This document shows, one piece after another, positions 52,510 to 61,644 of a stretch of DNA of 64,000 nt; within the stretch, counting starts at the first letter, position 1, and each line of letters starts with the position of its first letter. The notes below the pieces were generated by a model that made no database searches, had not been told where the DNA came from, and saw only the letters and a list, made by a program, of their open reading frames with translations. The translations under genes and the position numbers were made by a program. This DNA comes from Endonucleibacter aggregata (GTDB lineage Bacteria > Pseudomonadota > Gammaproteobacteria > Pseudomonadales > Endozoicomonadaceae): positions 5,814 to 69,813 of the forward strand of contig NZ_JAVLSP010000011.1 of NCBI RefSeq assembly GCF_031528575.1, given 5' to 3'.

Positions 52510-53179
52510 GGATCTCCCTGGCTAACTCCAGAGCCAGTGAGTTATCGATAATCATCAAGGCGGTATCCACATAACGGGCCAAAGGTTGAGCCGCCTGCCT
52601 GAGGGCTTCCTTGTCCATTTGACCGTCAAGATGGGCCTGTACTTTTTCCAGTAACGCCTCCCGTTTTTCCATATAACCAGTAAGGGTAGGGGGAAGATTG
52701 TTGTATTCGAGTCCCATATTTTGAATATGTTCGTCTTTGCGTGCCGGGCTTGAAAGTTGCAGGTAATCCATCACTTGCTGGAGTAAACGGCTTTCTGTCC
52801 CCATTACCTGTTGCATGCGCCGGATAGCCCCTTTGTTGTTGGCAGGCCCGGTCGATTCAACAGCAGCGACGCCACCAGAACCTTGTTTGTCTGTTGAGGT
52901 ATTTTGTTGCGGGTTTTTGGGCAGGGTTTCTGTGACGATACTGGCAATCAGTGTCGAAACCAGTGCCTGTAGCTCAGTGTTTAACTGGGAACCCTCCCTG
53001 AGTCCTTCCAGGGTATTTTTTAAGTCGTCAAAACTGGTTTGGGTGTCGTGGGTATGATGCACATTCTCACTGGCGCTGACTGTCGGCTGCCTGTCATTGA
53101 CGGTTTTTTTATAAAAGGCATCTTCCCTTGCGGTATCAACCGGTTGAATGCGCCGGAGGTAGTCTTGATTTTCGGCCAT
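52493..53179 (-). CDS. Unknown cytosolic protein (228 aa)
   Basis: Hydrophilic and mostly helical, with a Q/N/S-rich middle (N-P-Q-Q-N-T-S-T-D-K-Q-G-S-G-G) and a helical C-terminal half (L-L-Q-Q-V-M-D-Y-L, L-A-R-Y-V-D-T-A-L-M-I). No signal peptide. It forms a coupled pair with the small membrane protein that overlaps its end. The disordered N terminus and helical C terminus suggest an adaptor or secreted substrate, but there is no named domain. Confidence 0.6.
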   Translation of the reverse strand: MAENQDYLRRIQPVDTAREDAFYKKTVNDRQPTVSASENVHHTHDTQTSFDDLKNTLEGLREGSQLNTELQALVSTLIASIVTETLPKNPQQNTSTDKQGSGGVAAVESTGPANNKGAIRRMQQVMGTESRLLQQVMDYLQLSSPARKDEHIQNMGLEYNNLPPTLTGYMEKREALLEKVQAHLDGQMDKEALRQAAQPLARYVDTALMIIDNSLALELAREIHEQHR

Positions 53180-53304
53180 AACTATCCTTGTTTATGAAGC
53201 TATTAGTACTAGTCTAGCCCAATAAATCTCGATATCGCAGGCAGCTTCTCAACGATAAAGTCACAGCAGAAAAGTTATCGAAATCGCGTGAAACCGCGTA
53301 CTGC

Positions 53305-53473
53305 TAGCCCGGATATTTCATAAACTGCCCTGAGAATTGCGCAGAACCTTGCGGCTCTAAGGGATTTTGCGAAGGAACGCCGTACCGGGGAGTACGGTCG
53401 ACTGAGCAAAACGCCTTTAGAGCCGCAAGGAGCAAGCAAGGCCAGGAGCATGTTTATGAAATATCCGGGCTAG
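53305..53473. repeat. MITE-like element, family C (full length)
   Basis: TAGCCCGGATATTTCATAAAC to GTTTATGAAATATCCGGGCTA, about 169 bp, near-identical to the copy at 46627. Confidence 0.88.
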
Positions 53474-53669
53474 AGGCTGTCGCGAAACGCTGAAGTACAC
53501 CCCGCACCGTCACCCTGTACAGGGAATGTACAGGAACCACACGCTATGGAAGGCACTCTGACCGCACGCATCATGGGGGTTTAGTGATTCACGTCCTTGT
53601 GGCATAGATCCCTTACAATCCCTGTACGGGATGACGACGGAGAAAATTAAGCGTTTCGCGGCACCCTCT
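53472..53669. repeat. Inverted-repeat element abutting family C
   Basis: AGAGGCTGTCGCGAAACGCT on the left and AGCGTTTCGCGGCACCCTCT on the right: 18 of 20 end positions pair. About 198 bp with inner palindromes around CCCTGTACAGGGAATGTACAGG. It shares the junction TAGAGG with the neighbouring element. The next 115 bp up to the gene at 53784 hold nothing clear. Confidence 0.75.
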
Positions 53670-53783
53670 TCACGCCGGGGAGGATGTCAAAGCAAGAAAG
53701 TTACAGCAAGAACCGTAACTTTCACCGTCCAGAACCAAGGCAAAAGCAGCAGGTTCGCGCCAGCTTTCGGTCAAACTACAGCG

Positions 53784-54929
53784 TCAAAAATTTGGAGGTG
53801 ACACTATTGATAGCGGCACCTGATTGATTTTTTTTATACATCTCTTTATACATCTTTTTGCTTTATCTTTACTACGCCCTTCTATTTTAACCTTATAACT
53901 TAATCTGCATAGTTGCTTGTAGTAAGCACCACCCCAAACAAGAGCGGGGTTGATATAGTTATTATCGCCTGAATCAGGTTGGTTAGCAGACCACATTCCA
54001 GGGAGTGTCATGGGAGAAGTTTTAGCTGTTTGAAGCCACCCATTCAGTCTATCAAAGGATTCAATAGATGAAAGAAATTGATTTGTTTTATTGTCTCCCA
54101 TTAACACAAGAGGAAGAATGTTTTCTTCATTGACCATATAAAACAACAAGGCGCTATTGAGATGTCTGTATGAAATATCATGATATTGATCTGCATCGGT
54201 TAAGTTTACACAGTTTTGTTCATCTATTGTTTCAGGGACACAGGACGTTGAAGAAACATCAATCGTTATCAGGTTGTCTTTCCGAGGCGCGGCCGGGAGT
54301 TTTTCAAGGGCTGCTGTTAGCATGTTCTTATATTGAATCAGTCTGTTGGTATCAAATGGTGATATACCTCCTTGTTGATAGGGGTCAAGGTCTTGCGTGA
54401 GAAGAAGGGTGTCCCACGTCTCCTCTGGCAAAACAACAAACAGTATTTCTTCTGTTGTCGTTACAGAAAAAAGATGCTCCCCTTTCAGGCTGAAAATATC
54501 AATACCGGTGGTAAATTTAGGCATATCTTCATAATCATCATACCATTCGCTTTCATGATAATATTGGCCCTCATCATAAAATTCTTTTTCATCAACTTCA
54601 TCAAAATCATACTTTTTTGTGGTAAAACGTAACAGGTGACTTTCAGGACAGATCGTGCATGACAATCGGGTGATAGCCTTTAGCAGGCTTTCTGTTGTAT
54701 TTTCTTTCTTGATATCAGTAGGGTCGGGCTTATAAGGAGAGTGAATGGCTTTATAGTTTACTGCAAACTCAAAAAAAGCACTGTTATCATTATTGTTTCC
54801 GTATTTTACGGGAATGATTGTGGGTGAATGACCTTTTGCAAAGAGGTGCTCATCAATAAACAAAGAAAATAGTAAAACACACAGTGTATGAACCCATAGT
54901 GCCAGTGGTTTTTTTAATAATAAATACAT
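53784..54929 (-). CDS. Exported protein (381 aa), unknown, with acidic Tyr-rich stretch
   Basis: The N terminus (M-Y-L-L-L-K-K-P-L-A-L-W-V-H-T-L-C-V-L-L-F) is a signal peptide or anchor. A strongly acidic, tyrosine-rich segment lies at about residues 105-135 (E-G-Q-Y-Y-H-E-S-E-W-Y-D-D-Y-E-D). The C terminus is basic with paired cysteines (R-C-I-K-R-C-I-K-K). Cysteines near 90, 230 and 240 suggest disulphides. I do not recognise the family. AT-rich coding and mobile elements on both sides suggest accessory DNA; an effector-like role is only a guess. Confidence 0.7.
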   Translation of the reverse strand: MYLLLKKPLALWVHTLCVLLFSLFIDEHLFAKGHSPTIIPVKYGNNNDNSAFFEFAVNYKAIHSPYKPDPTDIKKENTTESLLKAITRLSCTICPESHLLRFTTKKYDFDEVDEKEFYDEGQYYHESEWYDDYEDMPKFTTGIDIFSLKGEHLFSVTTTEEILFVVLPEETWDTLLLTQDLDPYQQGGISPFDTNRLIQYKNMLTAALEKLPAAPRKDNLITIDVSSTSCVPETIDEQNCVNLTDADQYHDISYRHLNSALLFYMVNEENILPLVLMGDNKTNQFLSSIESFDRLNGWLQTAKTSPMTLPGMWSANQPDSGDNNYINPALVWGGAYYKQLCRLSYKVKIEGRSKDKAKRCIKRCIKKINQVPLSIVSPPNF

Positions 54930-55025
54930 CAGTAAAACCCATCTGTTTTTATCCTGTGGTTAGTGTAGGCATAATATGTAAAGGTTCAATCCAATAGTGT
55001 TTTCTATTGACTTATCAAAGGGGGT

Positions 55026-55050
55026 GAAAGCATAAGTCCGACAGGCTCCT
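55026..55050. repeat. Solo right end of a family A element
   Basis: GAAAGCATAAGTCCGACAGGCTCCT without a partner end nearby: a relic of a family A copy. Confidence 0.7.
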
Positions 55051-55229
55051 GGGAAATCCCCGCGCTGTTTAATGTGAGATCGGCTATTACTATATGCCTA
55101 TTGTCGTATAATTCTCCCCGGGATGATGCAGCGATAAGCCTGAATTTGATATTTTTGACATTAATGCTTTAAAAACGGTGTCATTGTTTGGTACTTTTCA
55201 TAGGGACAGTTGGTGCAGGGGGAGTTCAC

Positions 55230-55628
55230 ATGGTGACAGCAACCAAAACAGACAACATCAAGCCACTCATTGACCGGCTTAACCGCTGTGAGAGCAATCT
55301 CCGTGAGCTGGAAGGTCAGACACAATCACAGCAGGAGCGGGTATTGGCGCTGCTGAAGGAGCACCCGGAAGAACAACTGCTGGATATTTTTCAGTTATCG
55401 TCACAGCCAGACTACCGCCTTACACACCAGTTGATGTGTCAACTCTGGAGTTTTAAGGAAAAGAGCGAGGGTGAAGTGATCCCCGCTGGTGCTGCAAAGC
55501 AGGCAATGTGTACCATTCAATATGTGTCACAAGAGATTATCGATAACTGGCCTGCGCTCACACCGAAAAAGGTCAGCCGACTGGGGATTCTGATTAAAGG
55601 GGCAGCGAATATCGCCAGCGAAAAATAG
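55230..55628 (+). CDS. Unknown small cytosolic protein (132 aa)
   Basis: The ATG at 55230 is preceded by GGGGGAG at ideal spacing; the earlier GTG-type start at 55188 is rejected. The N-terminal third is a likely coiled coil (L-I-D-R-L-N-R-C-E-S-N-L-R-E-L-E-G-Q-T). The rest is helical with no signal peptide or named domain. It stands alone between mobile relics and the aru operon. Confidence 0.6.
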   Translation: MVTATKTDNIKPLIDRLNRCESNLRELEGQTQSQQERVLALLKEHPEEQLLDIFQLSSQPDYRLTHQLMCQLWSFKEKSEGEVIPAGAAKQAMCTIQYVSQEIIDNWPALTPKKVSRLGILIKGAANIASEK

Positions 55629-55674
55629 CCACTCAGATTCCAGGATAGCGGCAATTTATAGTTTACCGCCGTCC

Positions 55675-55762
55675 ATCCCCGCGAAGGCGGGGGTTCAATG
55701 TGGTGATGGATTCCTGCCTTCGCAGGAATGACGAAATGCTGGTATTTTCTGAAATGCGGCTA
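55675..55762. repeat. Short palindromic repeat (CCCGCGAAGGCGGG...TTCCTGCCTTCGCAGGAA)
   Basis: Two palindromes in a row, followed by GGTATTTTCTGAAATGCGG. The pair matches the repeat at 10734-10825 closely, so they are copies of one dispersed repeat of about 90 bp. Confidence 0.6.
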
Positions 55763-55808
55763 CCCTCGCGTGATTCCTGTGAATGATAAAATTGACAGGG
55801 AGCATAAC

Positions 55809-57149
55809 TTATCGCTGGAAATCATAGACGGAACCGAGCTGCATAATCGCCGTTAATTCATCAAGGGCGTTACGGGATTCCATTAATAGCTGAGGGTCTG
55901 CAAGATCTTTTTCGGTTAACCTGTCACGGTAATGATCATTGACCCACTGGACCAGCCGTTGATAAAGCGAGTCACTCATAATACTGCCAGGGTTGACAGC
56001 CGCAAGTTCTGCATCAGTGAGGACAACCCTTAGCCGTAAACAGGCAGGTCCGCCGCCGTTTTTCATACTTTGTCTAAGATCAAATGATCGCACTGCGTCA
56101 ATAGTGTGATGGCTTTCAGTTAGCCAGCGCAGATAGCGCGCTACCTTTTCATTGGCGTCACACTCAGAAGGCACAATCAGCGTATTTTTACCATTGACAG
56201 TAACCAGCTGACTGTTAAAGAGATAACTGGATACGGCATCGCTGACACTGACCTGATCATCAGAGACTTCAACAATGGACAGCGCTGAATCCGTGTGTGC
56301 TTCCCGTAGCTGCTCATAAACTTGCCGCTGGTGTAAAAAAGCGTGTTCATGGCAAAACAACAGGTTTTTATTGCCCACGGCAATAACATCATTGTGAAAT
56401 ACACCCTGGTCGATCACATTCGGGTGCTGTTGCGCAAAGACAATACGATCACAGGCCAACTGGTGCTGACGCGCAATGGCTTCAGAAGCCTCTCGTGTTT
56501 GCCGGGCAGGGTAACGTTGTGGGCGAGGGCGCCGCTCATTTGAGCTGAAGCCATTATCACCGTAAACAAAAAACGCCACGCCAGGTCGGTGGTAGTCGGT
56601 GCAGAAACGCGTATAGTTAGCGGCACCTTCATCACCAAACTGGGGAATCCCCGGTAATGCTTCGTGGTGGGTGAAGTATCGCTCACTGTTAAACACAGCC
56701 TGAAGTACCTGCCTGGTCGTCTTGTGTTCCATGGCGCGGTGAAACTTGTTTGACAGATTAGCCGGTGTCAAGTGTACCTTGCCGTCGGCCGTATCCAAAC
56801 TGGGGGAGACGGTTGCCGCATTGGCTGTCCACATGGTTGCGGCAGAACAGCACGATGCCAGCAGTTTTGGTGCCTGTTTTGCGGCTTTGGTGAGTATGTC
56901 AGCATCACTGCCGGAAAAGCCCAGCGCCCTTAATTCGTTAACAGCAGGTCGTTCATGGGGAGGGAGAACACCTTGTACCAGACCAAGGTTGCGCATGGTT
57001 TTCATTTTCTCCAGACCCTGCAACGCTGCCAGTTTTGGGTTGGAGGTTAACGACCGGTTATTGCTTGAGGCTACGTTGCCATAAGACAGCCCGGCGTAGT
57101 TATGGGTTGGTCCCACGAGTCCATCAAAATTTGCTTCGTACGCATTCAT
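55809..57149 (-). CDS. astB: N-succinylarginine dihydrolase AstB/AruB (446 aa)
   Basis: Second step of the arginine succinyltransferase pathway: succinylarginine to succinylornithine, ammonia and CO2. Family phrases: N-F-D-G-L-V-G-P-T-H-N-Y-A-G-L-S-Y-G-N near the start, F-H-N-D-V-I-A-V-G-N around the catalytic histidine, and N-G-G-G-P-A-C-L-R-L-R-V with the catalytic cysteine. Length is standard. Last gene of the operon here; astE/aruE, which would normally follow, is absent. Confidence 0.97.
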   Translation of the reverse strand: MNAYEANFDGLVGPTHNYAGLSYGNVASSNNRSLTSNPKLAALQGLEKMKTMRNLGLVQGVLPPHERPAVNELRALGFSGSDADILTKAAKQAPKLLASCCSAATMWTANAATVSPSLDTADGKVHLTPANLSNKFHRAMEHKTTRQVLQAVFNSERYFTHHEALPGIPQFGDEGAANYTRFCTDYHRPGVAFFVYGDNGFSSNERRPRPQRYPARQTREASEAIARQHQLACDRIVFAQQHPNVIDQGVFHNDVIAVGNKNLLFCHEHAFLHQRQVYEQLREAHTDSALSIVEVSDDQVSVSDAVSSYLFNSQLVTVNGKNTLIVPSECDANEKVARYLRWLTESHHTIDAVRSFDLRQSMKNGGGPACLRLRVVLTDAELAAVNPGSIMSDSLYQRLVQWVNDHYRDRLTEKDLADPQLLMESRNALDELTAIMQLGSVYDFQR

Positions 57150-57202
57150 TGTTTTTTCTGTTGCTGACGGGCAATAAGGGAGAGTCCCCTTTATTGCCTG
57201 GT

Positions 57203-58675
57203 TTAGTTAATAATGGACAGTCCCGGTGCCAGTGTCTCAGGCAATACCAGAGCTTCTGACTCAACACTGGCCACAGGGTAGGAACAGTAATCGGCGGCAA
57301 AGTAGGCGCTGGGGCGGTGGTTGCCACTGTCGCCGACCCCCCCAAAGGGCGCGGTGCCGGCAGCGCCGGTAATCGGGCGGTTCCAGTTAACAATGCCTGC
57401 ACGAATCTGGTGCAGGAATACCTGATACTCCTCAGAATTTTCACTGAGCAAGCCTGCGGAAAGACCGTAGCATGTCTTATTAGCCCCGGCGATAGCATCG
57501 TTAAAATCATCATAACGAATAACCTGCAATAGTGGGCCAAAGTATTCTTCATCGGGTAGTTCGGTAATAGCAGACACATCGATAATACCAGGGCTGAGCA
57601 ATGCTGTGCCTGCTTCAAGTATTTTCGCTGCCAACAGGCTTTTGCCCCCGATGCTTTGCAAGTGTGCCTGCGCGTCAAGAATGCGCCTGGCAGCTGACTC
57701 AGAAATCAGGGCACCCATAAACGGCTGTGGATCAGCATTCCAATGACCGATCTTAATTGCTTCAGTACTGGCAACCAGCTTTTTCAGGAAGCTGTCTCCC
57801 CACTGCCCCTGTGGGACAAACAGTCTTCGTGCGCAGGTACAACGCTGACCTGCGGTAATAAAGGCAGAGTGAATGGTGTCGTGGACAGCACCGTCAATAT
57901 TAGAGAGTTCCGAGACAATCAACGGATTATTGCCACCCATTTCCAGCGCCATGATTTTACCGGGGTGTCCACCGAACTGTTGGTGCAGGAGCCTGCCGGT
58001 TTGGGAGCTACCCGTGAAAAACAAGCCATCAATGCCACCATGGGAAGCCAGGGTGATACCCGTTTCTTTCTCACCTTGCACAAGGTTCAGAACACCATCA
58101 GGGAGGCCCGCTTGTTCCCAGAGCGTGACGATCAGATGGGCTGTTGCGGGGGTAAGTTCACTGGGTTTAAACACAACGGTATTGCCAGCGATCAAGGCAG
58201 GCACAATATGTCCGTTGGGTAGATGCCCCGGAAAATTATAAGGACCAAAAACAGCAACGACACCATGGGGTTTATGTCTGATCACCGCCCTGCCAACAGG
58301 TAAAGTCGTCTCTGTGGTTCCGGTGCGCTCTTCGTGCGCTTTCAGGGATATACTGGTCTTGCCTTCTATTGCCGCCGCTTCCGTGCGAGCTTCCCACAAA
58401 GGCTTACCTGTTTCATGGGCAATAGTGGTGGCGATGCGCTCTTTGTTTTCTGCCACAAGCCCGGTAAAGCGTTTTAGAATTGACGTACGTGATTGGGGTG
58501 TTCGTGCAGCCCACTGTGGCAGCGCTGATCTTGCTGCGGTGACAGCCGCGTCTATTTGTGTGCTGTCGGCACCAGCACCTTCCCAGAGAATATCGGCAGT
58601 AGAAGGGTTGGTTGATTGAAAGGAGCGTCCCTGACCACTAACCCAGTGACCATTAATAAAATGTACTTTACTCAT
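57203..58675 (-). CDS. astD: Succinylglutamate-semialdehyde dehydrogenase AstD/AruD (490 aa)
   Basis: NAD-dependent aldehyde dehydrogenase of the same pathway. Motifs: P-Y-N-F-P-G-H-L-P-N-G-H, F-T-G-S-S-Q-T-G-R cofactor loop, L-E-M-G-G-N-N-P general base and G-Q-R-C-T-C-A-R-R with the catalytic cysteine. The start at M-S-K-V-H-F-I-N-G (58675) fits the family and overlaps the preceding gene by 8 bases, giving translational coupling; the start at 58777 would add 34 spurious residues. Confidence 0.96.
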   Translation of the reverse strand: MSKVHFINGHWVSGQGRSFQSTNPSTADILWEGAGADSTQIDAAVTAARSALPQWAARTPQSRTSILKRFTGLVAENKERIATTIAHETGKPLWEARTEAAAIEGKTSISLKAHEERTGTTETTLPVGRAVIRHKPHGVVAVFGPYNFPGHLPNGHIVPALIAGNTVVFKPSELTPATAHLIVTLWEQAGLPDGVLNLVQGEKETGITLASHGGIDGLFFTGSSQTGRLLHQQFGGHPGKIMALEMGGNNPLIVSELSNIDGAVHDTIHSAFITAGQRCTCARRLFVPQGQWGDSFLKKLVASTEAIKIGHWNADPQPFMGALISESAARRILDAQAHLQSIGGKSLLAAKILEAGTALLSPGIIDVSAITELPDEEYFGPLLQVIRYDDFNDAIAGANKTCYGLSAGLLSENSEEYQVFLHQIRAGIVNWNRPITGAAGTAPFGGVGDSGNHRPSAYFAADYCSYPVASVESEALVLPETLAPGLSIIN

Positions 58676-59774
58676 TGTCTGCTTTGCCTGTGGTAGATGG
58701 GTGGTGAGTGGCTGAAACAGGTGAGGTTGCCCCGGTTTCCTCTTTGTCAGCTGAATGGGCCGCTGAAAGGGTAACAAGGCGCAGGGTATCGCCGGTTTCC
58801 ACGTTAAGTGCCTCGGCTTGATCTTTCGATATCAAGACACTGCCATCATCTTGAGCAGCGGCTGTGCCGAGAATGCACCGGAAATCTTCAAACTGATCAT
58901 TCCCCATCAGCCACGGACCTGTTGCGTCGGGCAGTTTGTTACACGCAGTGACCTTGAAAACGCGGGCGTCGCGCACGGCACGGATATTGGCTACAGGCGT
59001 CTCAAGCAGAGGGCCGGCATCAAAAATATCCACATAGTTGGTATAACGAAATCCCTCCTGCTCCAGAATTTTTCGGGCAGCCAGGGTGCTTTTATGGGTT
59101 TTACCAATGGTTGCCTGTGCCTCTTTCGGTAACAGTTTGGTATAGATCGGGTGACGTGGCATCAACTCGGAAATAAAGGCTTTGCCCTGGGAAATCTGCT
59201 GATCCGCTTTTTCAAAATCAACATTAAAGAAATGCCGACCCAGCCCCTCCCAAAAAGGTGAGTGACTCTCTTCATCAAGATAGCCCCGCAACTCCGCAAA
59301 AATATGAGCATGAAAACGCTCTTTGTGGGCAGCTAAAAACAAAAAACGCGATTTAGACAACAGTTGACCGTTTTTTGAATGCCGGTACTCCGGGTCAAGG
59401 TACAAAGAGCAAAGCTCTGAGTAACCCGTATGGTCGCAACACAGGTTCAGCGTATTATGCTCGCTATAGACGTCGAGTTCCCGGGATGCATGGACATGGG
59501 CACTGACTTTGTAGTTATACCAGGGAGCCGATAGCCCGACGGCAGACTTCAGACCGCAAACGCCCACTATCTGGTGGGTATTGGTATCTTCCATTACCAT
59601 CAGGTACAACGCTTCCTCTGGTGGATTATCAACCATGGAGGTCAATGCTAATTTCAGCCGGTCTTTTACCGCTTCAGCGTTTGGTTGAAGAGAAGTGAAT
59701 CCCGGCCCGGTTTTATTGGCGATATGCCACAGGGCATCGTGGTCGCTGGCGGTAATGGGTCGTATTATCATCAT
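58668..59774 (-). CDS. aruG: Arginine N-succinyltransferase, second subunit (AruG-type, 368 aa)
   Basis: Transfers succinyl from succinyl-CoA to arginine, the first step of the pathway. Shared family phrases: M-I-I-R-P-I-T-A-S-D-H-D-A-L near the start, the long E-L-R-G-Y-x-D-E-E-S-H-S-P-F-W-E-G-L-G-R-H-F-F, Y-V-D-I-F-D-A-G-P-L-L-E. The last 30 residues (T/S/H/E-rich, low complexity) extend beyond the usual end. The pair with the gene at 60643 resembles the two-subunit AruFG of Pseudomonas; AruG versus AruF labels follow operon order. Confidence 0.93.
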   Translation of the reverse strand: MMIIRPITASDHDALWHIANKTGPGFTSLQPNAEAVKDRLKLALTSMVDNPPEEALYLMVMEDTNTHQIVGVCGLKSAVGLSAPWYNYKVSAHVHASRELDVYSEHNTLNLCCDHTGYSELCSLYLDPEYRHSKNGQLLSKSRFLFLAAHKERFHAHIFAELRGYLDEESHSPFWEGLGRHFFNVDFEKADQQISQGKAFISELMPRHPIYTKLLPKEAQATIGKTHKSTLAARKILEQEGFRYTNYVDIFDAGPLLETPVANIRAVRDARVFKVTACNKLPDATGPWLMGNDQFEDFRCILGTAAAQDDGSVLISKDQAEALNVETGDTLRLVTLSAAHSADKEETGATSPVSATHHPSTTGKADNE

Positions 59775-59824
59775 AATAGTTACGTCTTCTTGTTCGTTTT
59801 TTTGTTTATTCGTTTCGTTGAGGC

Positions 59825-60625
59825 TTACCGTGTATCGGTACTCTCAAAAATCTTATCGGCCGATGCCGCGACAAATCCTTGATAAAGGTCACCATTGTGC
59901 TGGGAATAGCGTTTGGCAAACTCATAAAAGCATCCGGGAATAACCTTTTCGCCATCTGAAAAGGTCACCCTGACATCCCCTGCCAGTGTAGACGATTGCT
60001 CAAGCAGCACTTCTGGTGAGCCTTTAATCAGTCCACCACTGTCGTTCATGGCAAAGCCCGCATTACGAATTGTGTCATTGACTTGCTCAAGGGTCTGGTT
60101 GTTAGCCAGATGATTCACGGAAACGGTGAAATGGTTCACGACAAAGCCGTGAGCGGCAACCCAACCGGCATACTCACTTTCACTGACCAATGTTTCGTAA
60201 TTGTGGACGCTCACTTGCCAGGGGCGCCCGATACTGCATAGGGGAAAGGTGTCAATTTGCTTGCTATCGAGTTGTTCAACCAGCTGGTGGATAAGCGTGC
60301 CTGCCTGGTCTGACAGTTGCTCTACCAGTAGCTCACTAATGAAGACTTTCGGCAAGGTCGTATCTTGATGCTGGAAATGTTTTGCATACAACTTGCGGGC
60401 GGGGAAGGTGTATTCGCCCCCTTCGACATAACCAGAAGCCAGAAAAGGTTCTGCCATTTTGCTGATACCAATGCCCGGCAAGTTAAATGTCCGCAGCGCA
60501 ATATGATCATTAACCACAACCCCGTTATCATCAACAAATAATTCGTGAATGGCTTTAGCATCCGGGGACAGGGGCAAGTAGGCTTCCCAGAGGTTATCAA
60601 ATAGCTGTTGTACGTTGATACTCAT
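59825..60625 (-). CDS. DUF1338 (HglS-like) non-heme iron dioxygenase family protein (266 aa)
   Basis: Related to the VOC-fold family that includes the 2-oxoadipate dioxygenase HglS of lysine breakdown. Seen here: V-N-D-H-I-A-L-R-T-F-N with a probable metal histidine, V-N-H-F-T-V-S-V-N-H with another, and P-G-C-F-Y-E-F-A with a late glutamate. It is shorter than HglS (about 450 residues). The start at 60625 has AAGGAAAC upstream. Sitting between aruF and aruG, it probably handles an arginine- or succinate-linked acid; substrate is unknown. Confidence 0.85.
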   Translation of the reverse strand: MSINVQQLFDNLWEAYLPLSPDAKAIHELFVDDNGVVVNDHIALRTFNLPGIGISKMAEPFLASGYVEGGEYTFPARKLYAKHFQHQDTTLPKVFISELLVEQLSDQAGTLIHQLVEQLDSKQIDTFPLCSIGRPWQVSVHNYETLVSESEYAGWVAAHGFVVNHFTVSVNHLANNQTLEQVNDTIRNAGFAMNDSGGLIKGSPEVLLEQSSTLAGDVRVTFSDGEKVIPGCFYEFAKRYSQHNGDLYQGFVAASADKIFESTDTR

Positions 60626-60642
60626 CACTATTGTGTTTCCTT

Positions 60643-61644
60643 TTATTGACAAAAACGGATGGGATCACCCGCCCGAACGCGCAATGCGTCTGCAATTGCC
60701 GCGGAGATGGCAGGTTGCTCCCGATTCAGGCGTGTGGAGAGACAGCGAAAATCAGTGGTACCAGTATTGGCGACAAGGCAGCGAGTACCCTGCACGGTCT
60801 CATCAATGCTCACGGCTTGCCGCTGACTGGTTGAGACGGTAGTTAATGTATCAATGCGGGCTTCCAACGTGGGGCCCGCATCAAAGATATCGATATACTC
60901 TTCATAGCGAAAACCTTCACTCTCAAGGAGATCCACCGCAGGCATCCGGTCAGGGCGAACTTCACCAATCACTGAGCGGGCTTTGCGAGATAACAGCGGG
61001 GTATAAACAGGGAATCGTGGCATCAGATCAGCAATAAAACTTTTGTCACAGACCCCTGTTAAATAGTTTGCATGGGTCATATCCATCGTAAAAAAATGCT
61101 GCCCCAAACCTTCCCAGAACGGTGATCTTCCCTGTTCATCCACCACCCCCTGAAGCTCTGCCAGTATGCGATCGGCAAAACGGTGGCGATGCTGGGCAAG
61201 AAAAAGCAATCGGGCCCGACTTAATAACGCCAGGGTTTGCGGGGTTTCAGCTTCTGGTAAAAGGTAGAACGTACACAGTGAAGTATACCCCGTGTAATCA
61301 TGGCAGAGGGTTAAGGCTGGAACAAGGTTATGGATTTGCAAATCGTCTGAAGCATGAACAATGTCTTGTAAGCGGTAACTGTAAAACGGGGCGGTAACGC
61401 CTACGGCAGCGTTCATGCCGGCAATACCGAGCACCTGGCCAGAGTTGATATCCGACAAAACAAAGTGATAGGTTTCACCTGCTGGTTTGGTAATGGCGCG
61501 CCTGAGGGCTTGCTGGGTTGCTTCAACCAGTTTTTGTAGATGGGAGTGGGTTGATGGCAGCGTACTCACTGAAGCACCTGCTGACTCAGCCAGGTACTCA
61601 ATAGCTTTGATATCGTTAAATTCTACGGGGCGAACTATCAACAT
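60643..61644 (-). CDS. aruF: Arginine N-succinyltransferase, first subunit (AruF-type, 333 aa)
   Basis: Paralogous to the gene at 58668, sharing M-L-I-V-R-P-V-E-F-N-D, E-Q-G-R-S-P-F-W-E-G-L-G-Q-H-F-F and Y-I-D-I-F-D-A-G-P-T-L-E. AGGAAG lies eight bases ahead of the ATG. First gene of the operon aruF-DUF1338-aruG-astD-astB. The aminotransferase aruC (astC), usually upstream in pseudomonads, is missing from this locus. Confidence 0.93.
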   Translation of the reverse strand: MLIVRPVEFNDIKAIEYLAESAGASVSTLPSTHSHLQKLVEATQQALRRAITKPAGETYHFVLSDINSGQVLGIAGMNAAVGVTAPFYSYRLQDIVHASDDLQIHNLVPALTLCHDYTGYTSLCTFYLLPEAETPQTLALLSRARLLFLAQHRHRFADRILAELQGVVDEQGRSPFWEGLGQHFFTMDMTHANYLTGVCDKSFIADLMPRFPVYTPLLSRKARSVIGEVRPDRMPAVDLLESEGFRYEEYIDIFDAGPTLEARIDTLTTVSTSQRQAVSIDETVQGTRCLVANTGTTDFRCLSTRLNREQPAISAAIADALRVRAGDPIRFCQ

